A stretch of 56,301 bases of DNA from Bacteroidales bacterium (lineage in GTDB: Bacteria > Bacteroidota > Bacteroidia > Bacteroidales > UBA932). The stretch is taken from the NCBI GenBank assembly GCA_017428035.1, contig JAFRRR010000070.1:1-56301 (forward strand). The letters run 5' to 3'. The notes beneath the pieces are model-generated. The model was not told where the DNA came from and did no database searches. It was given only the letters and a program-made list of their open reading frames with translations. Every line of letters starts with the position of its first letter. The stretch's first letter is position 1. This document shows, in pieces, positions 1-8,656 of the stretch. Position numbers and translations under genes: made by a program.

Positions 1-366
1 AAAAGGGCCGGGACTCATAAACAGAGAGGAATACATCACATCCTCTGGATATTCGGCCACATATTTCTTGTGCGTCTCTATGAAATCTCCGGTTTCGGGA
101 TCGATGTCATAGCCCACCATAAACAGCAGCTCATATTTTGTGAACCGGGTGCCGGAGATGTGGCGCCATTCGCGGGTGTCGTCTGCCGTATATTGCTCGT
201 CAAATAGTTGAGGTTCCCCGGAGGTCATATTTTCTGTGTCGGACAGGGCGGCTAGATACCACCAGCCGTCCAGAGCGCTGTCGTCATTATGAACCTCCGG
301 CTCCTGGATGTCGGCGCAGGAGAGGGCCATCATAATAATCAAACCGTATGTAAGAAAGCGCTTCAT
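1..366 (-). CDS. Partial hypothetical lipoprotein, lipocalin-like start
   Basis: I translated this directly from the minus strand: 122 codons run open from the ATG at 364-366 to the left edge, so the C-terminus is missing. Residues 1-17 form a lipoprotein signal ending in LSC (Cys17 would be lipidated), so the product should be anchored in the outer or inner membrane. After it, LDGWWYLAAL resembles the first strand of the small lipocalin-like lipoproteins common in Bacteroidetes, but this is only a resemblance. No catalytic motif is visible. It is divergent from the barrel gene at 475. I do not assign a function. Confidence 0.7.
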   Translation of the reverse strand, partial: MKRFLTYGLIIMMALSCADIQEPEVHNDDSALDGWWYLAALSDTENMTSGEPQLFDEQYTADDTREWRHISGTRFTKYELLFMVGYDIDPETGDFIETHKKYVAEYPEDVMYSSLFMSPGPF

Positions 367-436
367 ACAAATACGACATTTATTTGTGTAAAGGTAATAA
401 TTTTTTGGAAATCGCTGTTTTTAACAATTATTTGTT

Positions 437-444
437 TAAGTTTG
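437..444 (+). promoter_or_regulatory. Bacteroidetes-type -7 box for the glycerol operon
   Basis: TAAGTTTG fits TAnnTTTG and lies 30 bp before the ATG at 475. No well-placed upstream TTTG is present, so this is a moderate call. It would serve the barrel-hydrolase-glpK-glpF operon. Confidence 0.4.
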
Positions 445-474
445 TATAATGGAACAATTTTTAACAAAATTATA

Positions 475-1848
475 ATGAAAAGACTATTTATTTTTACATT
501 GTTCATTGCATTGGCTTTCAATGTCTATGCTCAGGAAGAAAAAGAGATGAAGAAAGGCTGGAGCTTTGGTCTGCTCCCCACAGCGACTTATTCTGTGGAT
601 AACGGATTCCAGGCCGGTGCCTTCGGTGATGTTTACAATTATGGAGATGGCTCTACCTATCCCGATCCTCTGCACAAGATCAGTTGGGAGGCTTCTTATT
701 TTACCAAGAGTCATCGCGTTCGTCTTTATTTGGCGTACGATTCCAAGTATCTGATTCCCGGTATGCGTGTGAATGCGTCCGCGACATATATGACGGACCC
801 TCTGTACAGTTTCTGGGGTTTCAACGGCCCTACAGCTGTCCAGGACTACAGCCTCTGGTCCAACAGAACCACTCTGCCCAACATTAACTATTACGGTATG
901 AGCCGTCAGATGCTCCGTATCCTTGCAAACGTACAGGGCCGCATCACTGACAACCTCAACTGGGCCGCCGGTATAAACTACTGGGACTGGAAGCTGGGTG
1001 ATATGAATGACCGTGGCGTAAAGAATAAAGAGACCGGTGAGACTCTTTTCTATGACAAAGACCTCACTCTCTTCAATAAATACCAGCAGCTGGGTGCCAT
1101 CAAAGAAGATGAGGCAGACGGCGGCAAGGCACTCGAGATCAATGCGGGTCTGGTATATGACACCCGCGACATTGAGGCTGCTCCCAACCACGGAATATGG
1201 GCAGAGGCTTATCTGAACGGAAATGTTCTCGAACACAAGTATCTGAAGGCTTGTGCATACTTCCGTCACTATGTGGATATCCCTATCCACATCCCTGCAG
1301 GCGACCCGGTGTTTGCATATCGTCTGGCCTGGCAGCAGACTATTGCCGGTGAGACTCCTTTCTATATGATTCAGAACATCCCTCTGCTGGTGCAGCGCAA
1401 TATGATTTCCGAGGGCTTCGGCAGCAGCGGCACCATCCGCGGTCTTCGCGAGAACCGCATCCTTACAGAAGGTATGGCCTGGGCAAATACAGAGCTCCGC
1501 ATCAAGCTCGTTAAATTCACCCTTGCAAAACAGTATTTCTATATTGCCGTGAATCCGTTCTTCGATGCAGGTATCATCACCAAGCCCTACAGGCCTGACT
1601 TCCTGACCGGCAAGGTATACGACCCCGCATTGGCTGCATTCAAGGCAGTCAACGAGCCTGAACTGGTTGGTTACCAGGGCTTGATTTATGATGACAGCCA
1701 CATCAAGGACCTTATCTACAGTGCCGGTGCAGGCCTCAAGATTGCGATGAACCAGAACTTCATCGTGTCTGCAGACTTTGCAAAGTGCTTCACTCCCGGC
1801 CTGGATGCAGGTCTCTGGATCGGTATCGGTATTAACTATCAGTTCTAA
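475..1848 (+). CDS. Omp85/BamA-type surface antigen barrel protein, outer membrane
   Basis: 457 residues. The reading frame is open back to 289, but the start is placed at the ATG at 475 because it gives a signal peptide (MKRLFIFTLFIALAFNVYAQ) and lies downstream of the -7 box. The remainder alternates short hydrophobic strands and ends in NYQF, a typical C-terminal beta-barrel residue. SSGTIRGLREN near residue 320 resembles the conserved IRG/VRG loop of the bacterial surface antigen (D15/BamA) barrel. There is no room for multiple POTRA domains, so this is a barrel-only member rather than BamA itself. It overlaps the next gene by one base (TAATG) or is 8 bp from it, so it is co-transcribed with the hydrolase, glpK and glpF. 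The role may be export, surface display or permeability; the substrate is unknown. Confidence 0.75.
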   Translation: MKRLFIFTLFIALAFNVYAQEEKEMKKGWSFGLLPTATYSVDNGFQAGAFGDVYNYGDGSTYPDPLHKISWEASYFTKSHRVRLYLAYDSKYLIPGMRVNASATYMTDPLYSFWGFNGPTAVQDYSLWSNRTTLPNINYYGMSRQMLRILANVQGRITDNLNWAAGINYWDWKLGDMNDRGVKNKETGETLFYDKDLTLFNKYQQLGAIKEDEADGGKALEINAGLVYDTRDIEAAPNHGIWAEAYLNGNVLEHKYLKACAYFRHYVDIPIHIPAGDPVFAYRLAWQQTIAGETPFYMIQNIPLLVQRNMISEGFGSSGTIRGLRENRILTEGMAWANTELRIKLVKFTLAKQYFYIAVNPFFDAGIITKPYRPDFLTGKVYDPALAAFKAVNEPELVGYQGLIYDDSHIKDLIYSAGAGLKIAMNQNFIVSADFAKCFTPGLDAGLWIGIGINYQF

Positions 1849-1856
1849 TGGCCGCT

Positions 1857-2825
1857 ATGAAAAAGGTTTTTCGTCTCGTTGCCATTGTACTGGTGACCCT
1901 TTCTCTCCAGAGCTGCCTGGCGGGCAAGTTTATGTGCAACTATGCTCTCAAACCCACTCCCCACGGTGTGGACGACATCGAGCGCACCCGTCATAAAGCC
2001 GATTCACTGTTGCCCGGCAGTACCAAATGGTACGACGACCTCAAGGCTGACGGCCTTCTCAAGGATACAACTATCGTCGGTTTCAACGACAAGAAGATTC
2101 ACGCCTGCTTTGTGCCCGCCGCCAATCCCGCAAAGGCAAAAGGTACCGCCATCGTGGTGCACGGCTATACTGATAACCACTACGTGTTCCTCTACTTGGT
2201 GCGTATGTATCGTGATGACCTGAACTATAACGTGCTCTTCCCGGATCTGCAGTATCACGGTTATTCCGAGGGTGATGCAGTGCAGATGGGCTGGTTGGAC
2301 CGTCTCGATTTAGAGAAATGGATAGATGTGGCCCATAATATCTTCAACGACGACTTTATGGTGCTCCACGGCGTATCGATGGGCGCTGCCACGGTTATGA
2401 TGGCCAGTGGCGACCCGCTGCCGGAGTATGTTCGCTGCTTTGTGGAGGATTGCGGTTACTCGTCCGTATGGGATCAGTTCAAGACCAATCTCCACGACAG
2501 CTTCCACCTCCCTCCGTTCCCTATCCTCAACAGTGCCAGCATTGTTTGCAAGAGCCGCTACGGCTGGGGATTCAAGGAGGCTTCTTCTGTGAAGCAACTG
2601 GCCAAGTGCGATCGCCCTATGTATTTCATCCACGGCGATGCGGACGATTTTGTTCCCTTCGAGCACCTCTGGAAGAATTTCGCTGCCAAAACCCACGGCT
2701 ACAAAGAGTACTGGGCTGTCCCCGGTGCCGTGCACGCAAACTCATATGCAAAATACCCCGAAGAGTATAAGGCCCGCGTAAAGGACTTCCTCAACAGGGT
2801 ACACGGCTTGATGAAAAAGAAATAA
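1857..2825 (+). CDS. Alpha/beta hydrolase, probable lipoprotein
   Basis: 322 residues from the ATG at 1857; an in-frame ATG at 1848 overlaps the upstream stop and adds three residues. The 1857 start gives a clean lipoprotein signal with lipid-accepting Cys20 (LSLQSC). The hydrolase core shows an oxyanion HG at 102-103, nucleophile elbow GVSMG with Ser174, acidic residue in HGDADDFVP (Asp263 or Asp264) and His293. The family covers esterases, lipases and peptidases; sequence alone does not give the substrate. Four bases separate it from glycerol kinase, so release of glycerol from an ester is an attractive reading, but it is inferred from context only. Confidence 0.8.
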   Translation: MKKVFRLVAIVLVTLSLQSCLAGKFMCNYALKPTPHGVDDIERTRHKADSLLPGSTKWYDDLKADGLLKDTTIVGFNDKKIHACFVPAANPAKAKGTAIVVHGYTDNHYVFLYLVRMYRDDLNYNVLFPDLQYHGYSEGDAVQMGWLDRLDLEKWIDVAHNIFNDDFMVLHGVSMGAATVMMASGDPLPEYVRCFVEDCGYSSVWDQFKTNLHDSFHLPPFPILNSASIVCKSRYGWGFKEASSVKQLAKCDRPMYFIHGDADDFVPFEHLWKNFAAKTHGYKEYWAVPGAVHANSYAKYPEEYKARVKDFLNRVHGLMKKK

Positions 2826-2829
2826 CATA

Positions 2830-4314
2830 ATGACTAATAAATACATATTGGCTCTGGATCAGGGAACAAGCTCTTCCAGAGCCATTGTTTTCGACCACGA
2901 CGGAAACATCCGCTCTACAGCGCAACAGGAGTTCACCCAGCACTTCCCCAAACCGGGCTGGGTGGAGCACGACCCTATGGAAATCTGGGCCAGCGAGGCT
3001 GCCGTTATTGCAGAGGCTATTTCCAAGATTGGCATCAACGGCCTGGACATCGCTGCCATAGGCATCACCAACCAGCGTGAAACCACCATTGTCTGGGACG
3101 CCGAGACCGGCGCTCCGGTATACAACGCCATCGTATGGCAGGACCGCCGCACCTCGGAGTTTTGCGATTCTCTGAAGGCAAAGGGGCTGGTGGACAAGAT
3201 CCGCGAAAAGACGGGTCTCATAATTGACGCATATTTCTCCGGCACAAAAATCAAGTGGATTCTGGACAATGTCCCCGGTGCCCGCGAGAGGGCAGAGGCT
3301 GGCAAACTGCGCTTTGGCAATGTGGACAGCTGGCTGGTATGGCAGCTGACCCGCGGCGAGGTGCACGTTACCGATGTCTCCAACGCTTCCCGCACGATGT
3401 TGTTCAATATCAACACTCTGGAATGGGACCGTGAATTGATGGAGTTGCTTGGTATCCCGGCTTCTATGATGCCGCGCGTCTGCTCATCTTCTGAGGTATA
3501 TGGCTACACGAAGACCACTATTTTTGCACACGAAGTCCCTATTGCGGGCATAGCCGGCGACCAGCAGGCGGCCCTCTTTGGCCAGATGTGTACTACTCCC
3601 GGTTCGGTTAAGAATACCTACGGCACCGGCTGTTTCTTGCTGATGAATACCGGCGAGAAGCCGATTCTCTCCAAGAACAACCTCCTCACCACCGTGGCGT
3701 GGAAGATTGGCGAAACTGTGAATTATGCGTTGGAAGGCTCCATCTTTGTGGGCGGCAGCGTGGTGCAGTGGCTGCGCGACGGCCTTGGCATCATCCGCTC
3801 GTCTTCTGAGATCGAGGCCCTGGCCACTTCAGTGCCCGACAACGGCGGCGTTTACTTTGTGCCCGCCCTGACCGGGATGGGCGCTCCCTACTGGGACCAG
3901 TATGCCCACGGTGTCATTTGCGGAATCACCCGCGGAACTACCGCAGCGCACATTGCCCGTGCCGCCCTGGAAGGTATAGCGTTCCAGACTATGGACATTG
4001 TCTCTGCAATGGAGCGCGATGCCGGCGTGCCTCTGGCAGAGCTCAAGGTAGACGGCGGAGCCTCCCGCAACAATCTTATGATGCAGTTCCAGTCCGATAT
4101 CCTGGGTGCGAATGTTATCCGTCCCGAGGTCACCGAGACCACCGCTCTGGGCGCCTGCTATCTGGCCGGCCTTGCAGTGGGCTATTGGAGCAGTCTGGAC
4201 GAGATCAAGCAGCAGTGGAAGGCAGAACGTACCTTCTCGCCTTCAGGAGCCGATATGACTGCCAGCAAAGATGGCTGGAAAGATGCAATTTCAAGAACCG
4301 TAACACGCAAGTAA
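2830..4314 (+). CDS. glpK: Glycerol kinase
   Basis: ATP-dependent phosphorylation of glycerol to sn-glycerol-3-phosphate in the cytoplasm. 494 residues, the normal length of the FGGY-family enzyme. The N-terminal phosphate loop reads [11 protein letters not shown] (8-18); NQRETT at about 82, GAPYWD near 352 and VDGGASRNN near 411 are typical glycerol kinase blocks. It follows the hydrolase by 4 bp and is followed by the glycerol facilitator after 1 bp, so uptake and trapping of glycerol are coupled. Downstream oxidation would be done by GlpABC, encoded on the facing operon. I see no truncation or odd residue. Confidence 0.97.
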   Translation: MTNKYILALDQGTSSSRAIVFDHDGNIRSTAQQEFTQHFPKPGWVEHDPMEIWASEAAVIAEAISKIGINGLDIAAIGITNQRETTIVWDAETGAPVYNAIVWQDRRTSEFCDSLKAKGLVDKIREKTGLIIDAYFSGTKIKWILDNVPGARERAEAGKLRFGNVDSWLVWQLTRGEVHVTDVSNASRTMLFNINTLEWDRELMELLGIPASMMPRVCSSSEVYGYTKTTIFAHEVPIAGIAGDQQAALFGQMCTTPGSVKNTYGTGCFLLMNTGEKPILSKNNLLTTVAWKIGETVNYALEGSIFVGGSVVQWLRDGLGIIRSSSEIEALATSVPDNGGVYFVPALTGMGAPYWDQYAHGVICGITRGTTAAHIARAALEGIAFQTMDIVSAMERDAGVPLAELKVDGGASRNNLMMQFQSDILGANVIRPEVTETTALGACYLAGLAVGYWSSLDEIKQQWKAERTFSPSGADMTASKDGWKDAISRTVTRK

Positions 4315-4315
4315 T

Positions 4316-5053
4316 ATGACTCAGTATATTTTCGAATTCATCGGCACTCTGGTGCTGATTCTCTTGGGCGACGGCGTGTGCGCTGCCTGCTCTCTGAATT
4401 ATTCCAAGGCTAAAGGCGCCGGCTGGGTGGTAATAGCCCTCGGATGGGGTCTGGCAGTAATGATGGGTGTGCTCATCGCGGGTCCCGTTTCAGGTGCCCA
4501 CCTGAATCCCGCTGTGACCCTTGGCTTGGCCATCGCCGGCAAGTTCGAGTGGTCGCTGGTGCTGGGATATATCATCGCCCAGATGCTGGGCGGCTTCCTT
4601 GGTGCCGTGCTGGTATGGATATTCTATAAAGATCACTACAAGGCCACTGCAGATGAGCCTGACACTATCTTGGGAACATTCTGCACTATGCCCGCCATCA
4701 AGAACGGCTGGCGCAACTTCCTTTGCGAGGCCATTGCAACCTGCCTGCTGGTGTTTGTGATACTTGCACTGGGTACAAACGGCAACGCCTTCTCTATGGG
4801 CGGTACCGCGCTGGCAACAGGCGCGCTTGGCTCCTGGCCTGTGACCTGCCTGATTATGTCCATAGGTATGTCGCTGGGTGCAACCACCGGTTATGCCATT
4901 AATCCTGCCCGCGACCTCAGTCCCCGTCTGGCTCACGCCATCCTGCCCATCAAGGGCAAGCGCGACAGCGGCTGGTGGTACGCCTGGGTTCCCGTGTGCG
5001 GTCCCATCGTGGGCTGCGCAATGGCCGCCGGACTGTTCCTGCTGGTGTTCTAG
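4316..5053 (+). CDS. glpF: Glycerol facilitator / aquaglyceroporin (MIP family)
   Basis: Facilitated diffusion of glycerol across the inner membrane. 245 residues, six hydrophobic segments and both half-helix signatures: HLNPAVTLG near 61-69 and INPARDLSPRL near 196-206. The Asp after the second NPA-R (NPARD) is the residue usually seen in glycerol channels as opposed to strict water channels. It is last in the rightward operon, one base after glpK, and its stop is followed by the palindromic region at 5088-5209 that separates it from the convergent aldolase gene. Confidence 0.96.
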   Translation: MTQYIFEFIGTLVLILLGDGVCAACSLNYSKAKGAGWVVIALGWGLAVMMGVLIAGPVSGAHLNPAVTLGLAIAGKFEWSLVLGYIIAQMLGGFLGAVLVWIFYKDHYKATADEPDTILGTFCTMPAIKNGWRNFLCEAIATCLLVFVILALGTNGNAFSMGGTALATGALGSWPVTCLIMSIGMSLGATTGYAINPARDLSPRLAHAILPIKGKRDSGWWYAWVPVCGPIVGCAMAAGLFLLVF

Positions 5054-5087
5054 CAAGTTCGGCGTGTGGGGCTGACAAATCCCGATT

Positions 5088-5209
5088 TTGGGGTAAGTCC
5101 CCGCAAATAATGGGGTAGGTGCGACAGAACCTGTCAGACCTACCCCATATTGTTTACCCCTATGCCCATATCCGGTGTAGGTCTCCGTTCATTCGTCGGA
5201 CCTACCCCA
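5088..5209. repeat. Palindromic intergenic array between convergent operons
   Basis: The core is a 39-nt hairpin at 5110-5148: 11-bp arms ATGGGGTAGGT / ACCTACCCCAT, a 2x2 internal loop, a 5-bp inner stem GACAG / CTGTC and a 3-nt loop. A second, weaker inverted pair GTAGGT (5177-5182) / ACCTAC (5200-5205) repeats the same arm sequence, and GGGGTAA at about 5089 can pair with TTACCCC near 5154-5160. No U-run follows on either strand. It could be a bidirectional terminator of unusual form or a REP-like repeat; only a genome-wide copy count would tell. Confidence 0.7.
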
Positions 5210-5214
5210 AAGAG

Positions 5215-6039
5215 CTACAGCGTTGCGCCGGTCACGGCGTATTTTTCTTTGAGCAGTTCTACTACCGGCTCCATCGCCTTTGGAAAGACCTTGCGCAGGT
5301 CTATCTCGTCACTCTCAGACAGGACCTTCTTGAGCGCCCTCATAAAGTTGTCTTTGATTTCTGTGGCGAGGTTCACCTTGACTATGCCGTTTGCGATTGC
5401 TTCACGGACCTGGTCGTGAGGGATTCCTGAAGAGCCGTGAAGAACCAATGCTACAGGCGTGGCAGCGTGTATGGCCTTCAGGCGCGGGATGTCAAGATGG
5501 GGCGGGAGTTTGTAAAAACCGTGTGCAGAGCCTATCGAAACGGCAAGCGCGTCAACACCTGTGCGATTGACAAACTCTACCGCCTGCTCCGGGGTGGTGA
5601 AGCCGCCGCCCTGTTCCTGTCCCAGTTTGGCGACGTAGCCCAGCTCGGCCTCTACATTGGCGCCGTATGGCTTTGCCATCTCCACCGCTTTGGCGGATAT
5701 GCTCACGTTCTCGTCGAAAGGCTTCTCGGAGGCGTCAATCATCACCGAGTCGAAGCCTTCGTCCAGGCATCTTTGCACCAGCTCCAGGCTGGGGCCGTGG
5801 TCCAGATGGATATATCCCTGAAGACCGTAGTCTTCCATAACCTGACGTCCCATCTTGTAGGCAGTGTGAAGCCCCATATAATCTATGGACGACCGGGTCA
5901 GCTGAAGCATCACCGGGGCATTCATCGCCTGGGCCGCGCGGGCCACGCAGGTAAGGGTTTCGTAATTATAAAAGTTTGTTGCCAGCACGGCGGTGCCTTT
6001 TGCCTGGCAGTCGTAAAGGACTTCTCTGATTGTTTTCAT
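5215..6039 (-). CDS. Class II ketose-bisphosphate aldolase, short GatY/KbaY-like type
   Basis: 274 residues. Zinc-dependent aldol cleavage of a ketose-1,6-bisphosphate to dihydroxyacetone phosphate and glyceraldehyde-3-phosphate is the family reaction. Visible motifs are HLDHG at 78-82 (catalytic Asp80, zinc His81), AELGY at 131-135, GSAHG with His173 and LHGSSG with His201, then KVNLATEI. The length fits the short GatY/KbaY/IolJ branch (about 285) better than the 330-360 residue housekeeping fructose-bisphosphate aldolases. It is last in the leftward glycerol operon, 11 bp after the transporter. Fructose- or tagatose-bisphosphate are both possible substrates; with a PfkB kinase and an alpha-galactosidase-like GH97 upstream, tagatose-bisphosphate is worth testing. 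Confidence 0.85.
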   Translation of the reverse strand: MKTIREVLYDCQAKGTAVLATNFYNYETLTCVARAAQAMNAPVMLQLTRSSIDYMGLHTAYKMGRQVMEDYGLQGYIHLDHGPSLELVQRCLDEGFDSVMIDASEKPFDENVSISAKAVEMAKPYGANVEAELGYVAKLGQEQGGGFTTPEQAVEFVNRTGVDALAVSIGSAHGFYKLPPHLDIPRLKAIHAATPVALVLHGSSGIPHDQVREAIANGIVKVNLATEIKDNFMRALKKVLSESDEIDLRKVFPKAMEPVVELLKEKYAVTGATL

Positions 6040-6050
6040 TTCGTTAAGAT

Positions 6051-7430
6051 TTAATTGGCCGGCTTACGCTCTTCTTTGAGGGTGAGGCCCATAAAGAAGA
6101 TGGCCAGCAGGCAGGCGGCTATTAGCAAAACGAATGTCCATCCCCAGCCGGCGTGGTGTGCCACCAGCCCGATGACGGTGTTGGCAAGGATGAATGTCCC
6201 TAGGAAGTATCCGAAGAATCCGGTGAGGCCGGCGGCAGTGCCGGCTGCATTCTTGGGGGCAAGGTCCAGCGCCTGGACGCCTATGAGCATCACGGGGCCA
6301 TAAATGAAGAATCCAATGCCGATAAGGCTTATGATGACCACGGTGAGGTTGTCTATGAACAACCAGTACAGCACCACGAAGACCATAACCAGTGCCATGA
6401 AGATCATTGTGGGCAGGGCACGCTTGCCTTTGAACAGTTTGTCGGAGAGCCAGCCGCATAGCAGTGTGCCCGGAATAGCGGCAAATTCATAGGCGAAATA
6501 GGCCCAGCCGGCGCTCTTGAGGTCGATGCCTTTCTCTGTGAGGATAGTCGGCGCCCAGTCAAGGCAGCCGTAGCGCACCATATACACAAAGGCGTTTGCA
6601 AGGGCAATGAACCAGAGGAACTTGTTGTTAAGTACGTGATTGAAGAGAATCTCCTTGGTGGTGAGGGTGGTCTCGTGCTTCTCTGAATAGTTCTTGGGAT
6701 AGTCATTGCGCCAGGCTTCCACCGACTGAAGGCCGCAGGACTGCGGCGTGTCGCGCAGCAGGATGTAGGCCAGCAGGGCTATGAACAGAGCCACCGCTGC
6801 CGGGAAGGCAAATGTGCCAATCAAGAAGTAAAGCTCGCTGTGGGTGCCGTAGAACCAGCTTCCAAACCAGGCGGCGCCGTAGGTGGCCATTGGGCCGACC
6901 AGCGCTCCGCCCACGTTGTGGGCGCAGTTCCAGATGCTCATCATTGTGCCGCGCTCGCCGGGCGAAAACCAGTGTGTCATCACACGGCCGCAGGGAGGCC
7001 AGCCCATTCCATTGAACCATCCCACTAGGGCGTTGAGCACGCCCATTACCACTATAGCCCACGTTTTGTGCTCGGCTCCTATCCATTGGATGGGGACTAT
7101 CATAAAGCACATTGAAATGGCTGTAAGTATCAGTCCCAGAGGGAGGAAAACACGTGCGTTAGACCGATCGGAAACGCTGCCCATCAAGAACTTTGACAGG
7201 GCGTAGGCTGCCGCGTTAAGACCCAGCACAAAGCCAAGTTCGGTTTTTTCGAAACCGAGCGGTGCCATGGCCGGGATGGCCATTGAGAGGTTCTTTCGCA
7301 CCAGATAGAATCCGGCGTAACCAATGAAAGCGCCCAGGAAAACCTGCAGGCGCAGCCTTTTGTACTTGGCATCTGCAGCGGGTCCGGTTTCGGCCGGTTT
7401 GTAGGCGGGTTGTTTGAGGAATTTAAGCAT
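6051..7430 (-). CDS. glpT: Glycerol-3-phosphate transporter, MFS/OPA family
   Basis: 459 residues with about 12 hydrophobic segments. The N-terminal RLQVFLGAFIGYAGFYLVRKN block is the hallmark of the organophosphate:phosphate antiporter family (GlpT, UhpT, PgtP), which exchanges organophosphates for inorganic phosphate across the inner membrane. GSVSDRSNAR is the MFS loop 2-3 signature, and GWFNGMGWPPCGR is another OPA block. Assignment to glycerol-3-phosphate rather than hexose phosphate rests mainly on its position between glpC (2 bp away) and the aldolase within the glp operon. UhpC-like sensing is unlikely because no two-component partner is nearby. Confidence 0.88.
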   Translation of the reverse strand: MLKFLKQPAYKPAETGPAADAKYKRLRLQVFLGAFIGYAGFYLVRKNLSMAIPAMAPLGFEKTELGFVLGLNAAAYALSKFLMGSVSDRSNARVFLPLGLILTAISMCFMIVPIQWIGAEHKTWAIVVMGVLNALVGWFNGMGWPPCGRVMTHWFSPGERGTMMSIWNCAHNVGGALVGPMATYGAAWFGSWFYGTHSELYFLIGTFAFPAAVALFIALLAYILLRDTPQSCGLQSVEAWRNDYPKNYSEKHETTLTTKEILFNHVLNNKFLWFIALANAFVYMVRYGCLDWAPTILTEKGIDLKSAGWAYFAYEFAAIPGTLLCGWLSDKLFKGKRALPTMIFMALVMVFVVLYWLFIDNLTVVIISLIGIGFFIYGPVMLIGVQALDLAPKNAAGTAAGLTGFFGYFLGTFILANTVIGLVAHHAGWGWTFVLLIAACLLAIFFMGLTLKEERKPAN

Positions 7431-7432
7431 AT

Positions 7433-8656
7433 CTAATCTTTATTTGTTTCTATCGCTTCTGCTAAAATAGATATGGGGTTGGTCACAGGGTAGCCGGTGG
7501 ACATTTCTATCTGCCATTTGCAGGTCTCGCAGTCGCAGGCCACGACGTCGGGATTTACCGTTTTTATCTGGTCGAAGAGCTGTTTGCCTATTGCCTGGGA
7601 GGCCTCGTAGTTTTCGCGCTTGAAGCCGTAGGTGCCGGCGATGCCGCAGCAGGCGGAATCCAGCATAGTGAATTCCACGCCCGGAATCATCCTGAGCATT
7701 TTTTCGGAGAAGACACCCCAGCCCAGTTTCTCCATATGGCAAGGGGTGTGGTATGCCACTTTCTTGTGGAAATCGGGCTTGAAATGCAGCTCTGCGCCCT
7801 TCTCCAGCCGCTCGTAAATGAAGCGGGTGGCCATTATCACAAAGTCGCGTACCGCCGAGTTGTCCACGGCCAGCAGCGAGGGATATTCGTCGCGCAACGT
7901 CAAAGTACAGGTAGAGGAGGTGGTGAGCACCATCAGCCCTTTGTCCACCGCCTTTGAAAGAACCTTCACGTTGTGATTGGCGTTCTTTGTGGCTTCTGTC
8001 TTCATCCCGTTGGTGATCATAGCAATGCCGCAGCATTTCTCCTTTTCCAGCAGCTGCACGCCCACGCCCAGTGCGTTGAGCACTTTGACCAGGTCTTTGC
8101 CCAGGCGGGGATTGTTGTAGTTTACATAGCAGCCGTGGAAATATGCCACCTGCTCCGGGAAGGCTGCCTGTTCTTTTTCGTGGCGTCCCATCCACCCTTC
8201 AAAACTGCGGGCGCTATAGCTGGGGAAGGTGCGCCGCCTGTCAATCTTGAACATTGCATCCATCATCGTCTTGGTCACGCCAAGGCCCGTCACGGCATTT
8301 ACAACGGGAGCGAATGGCCGTGCCAGATGCCCCATAAAGTCGGTGGATGCCAGCATACGGTCGCGCCACTTGACGGGCGAGTTGTCGTATTTGATGCGGG
8401 CGGCCTGAATCAGGTCGGCGACCTTTACGCCAGAGGGACAGGCCACTTCGCAGCGCTTGCAGTTGAGGCAGTATTTCAGGGCATAGTTAAAGAAGAAAGG
8501 GTCCTTTAGGCGAAGGCGTTCGCCGTCGGGGCCGGCCTGCTTGGGCCCGGGATAGAGGGGATTGACCTGCAACACAGGGCAGTATGCGGTGCATACGGTG
8601 CATTTCATGCACTCCTCAAAGTTGTGCGAACTTGAAGTATATTCCTGGAGTTTCAT
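7433..8656 (-). CDS. glpC: Anaerobic glycerol-3-phosphate dehydrogenase subunit C
   Basis: Iron-sulfur membrane-anchor subunit that passes electrons from the GlpAB dimer to the quinone pool. 407 residues. Two 4Fe-4S clusters are seen near the N-terminus, CMKCTVCTAYCP (about 16-27) and CLNCKRCEVACP (about 63-74), followed by two CCG domains with CCGIAM and CCGIAGTYG. Its ATG overlaps the glpB stop, indicating translational coupling. With GlpA and GlpB this completes a fumarate- or menaquinone-linked anaerobic dehydrogenase, as expected for a gut-type anaerobe. Confidence 0.95.
   Translation of the reverse strand: MKLQEYTSSSHNFEECMKCTVCTAYCPVLQVNPLYPGPKQAGPDGERLRLKDPFFFNYALKYCLNCKRCEVACPSGVKVADLIQAARIKYDNSPVKWRDRMLASTDFMGHLARPFAPVVNAVTGLGVTKTMMDAMFKIDRRRTFPSYSARSFEGWMGRHEKEQAAFPEQVAYFHGCYVNYNNPRLGKDLVKVLNALGVGVQLLEKEKCCGIAMITNGMKTEATKNANHNVKVLSKAVDKGLMVLTTSSTCTLTLRDEYPSLLAVDNSAVRDFVIMATRFIYERLEKGAELHFKPDFHKKVAYHTPCHMEKLGWGVFSEKMLRMIPGVEFTMLDSACCGIAGTYGFKRENYEASQAIGKQLFDQIKTVNPDVVACDCETCKWQIEMSTGYPVTNPISILAEAIETNKD

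Noticed and set aside
484-1701. 405-codon open frame antisense to the Omp85-type gene
   Set aside because: No signal or domain; the opposite strand has signal peptide, barrel pattern and operon context.
5110-5209. CRISPR array
   Set aside because: The repeated blocks are inverted, not direct, only two or three in number and of unequal spacing; no cas genes are present.
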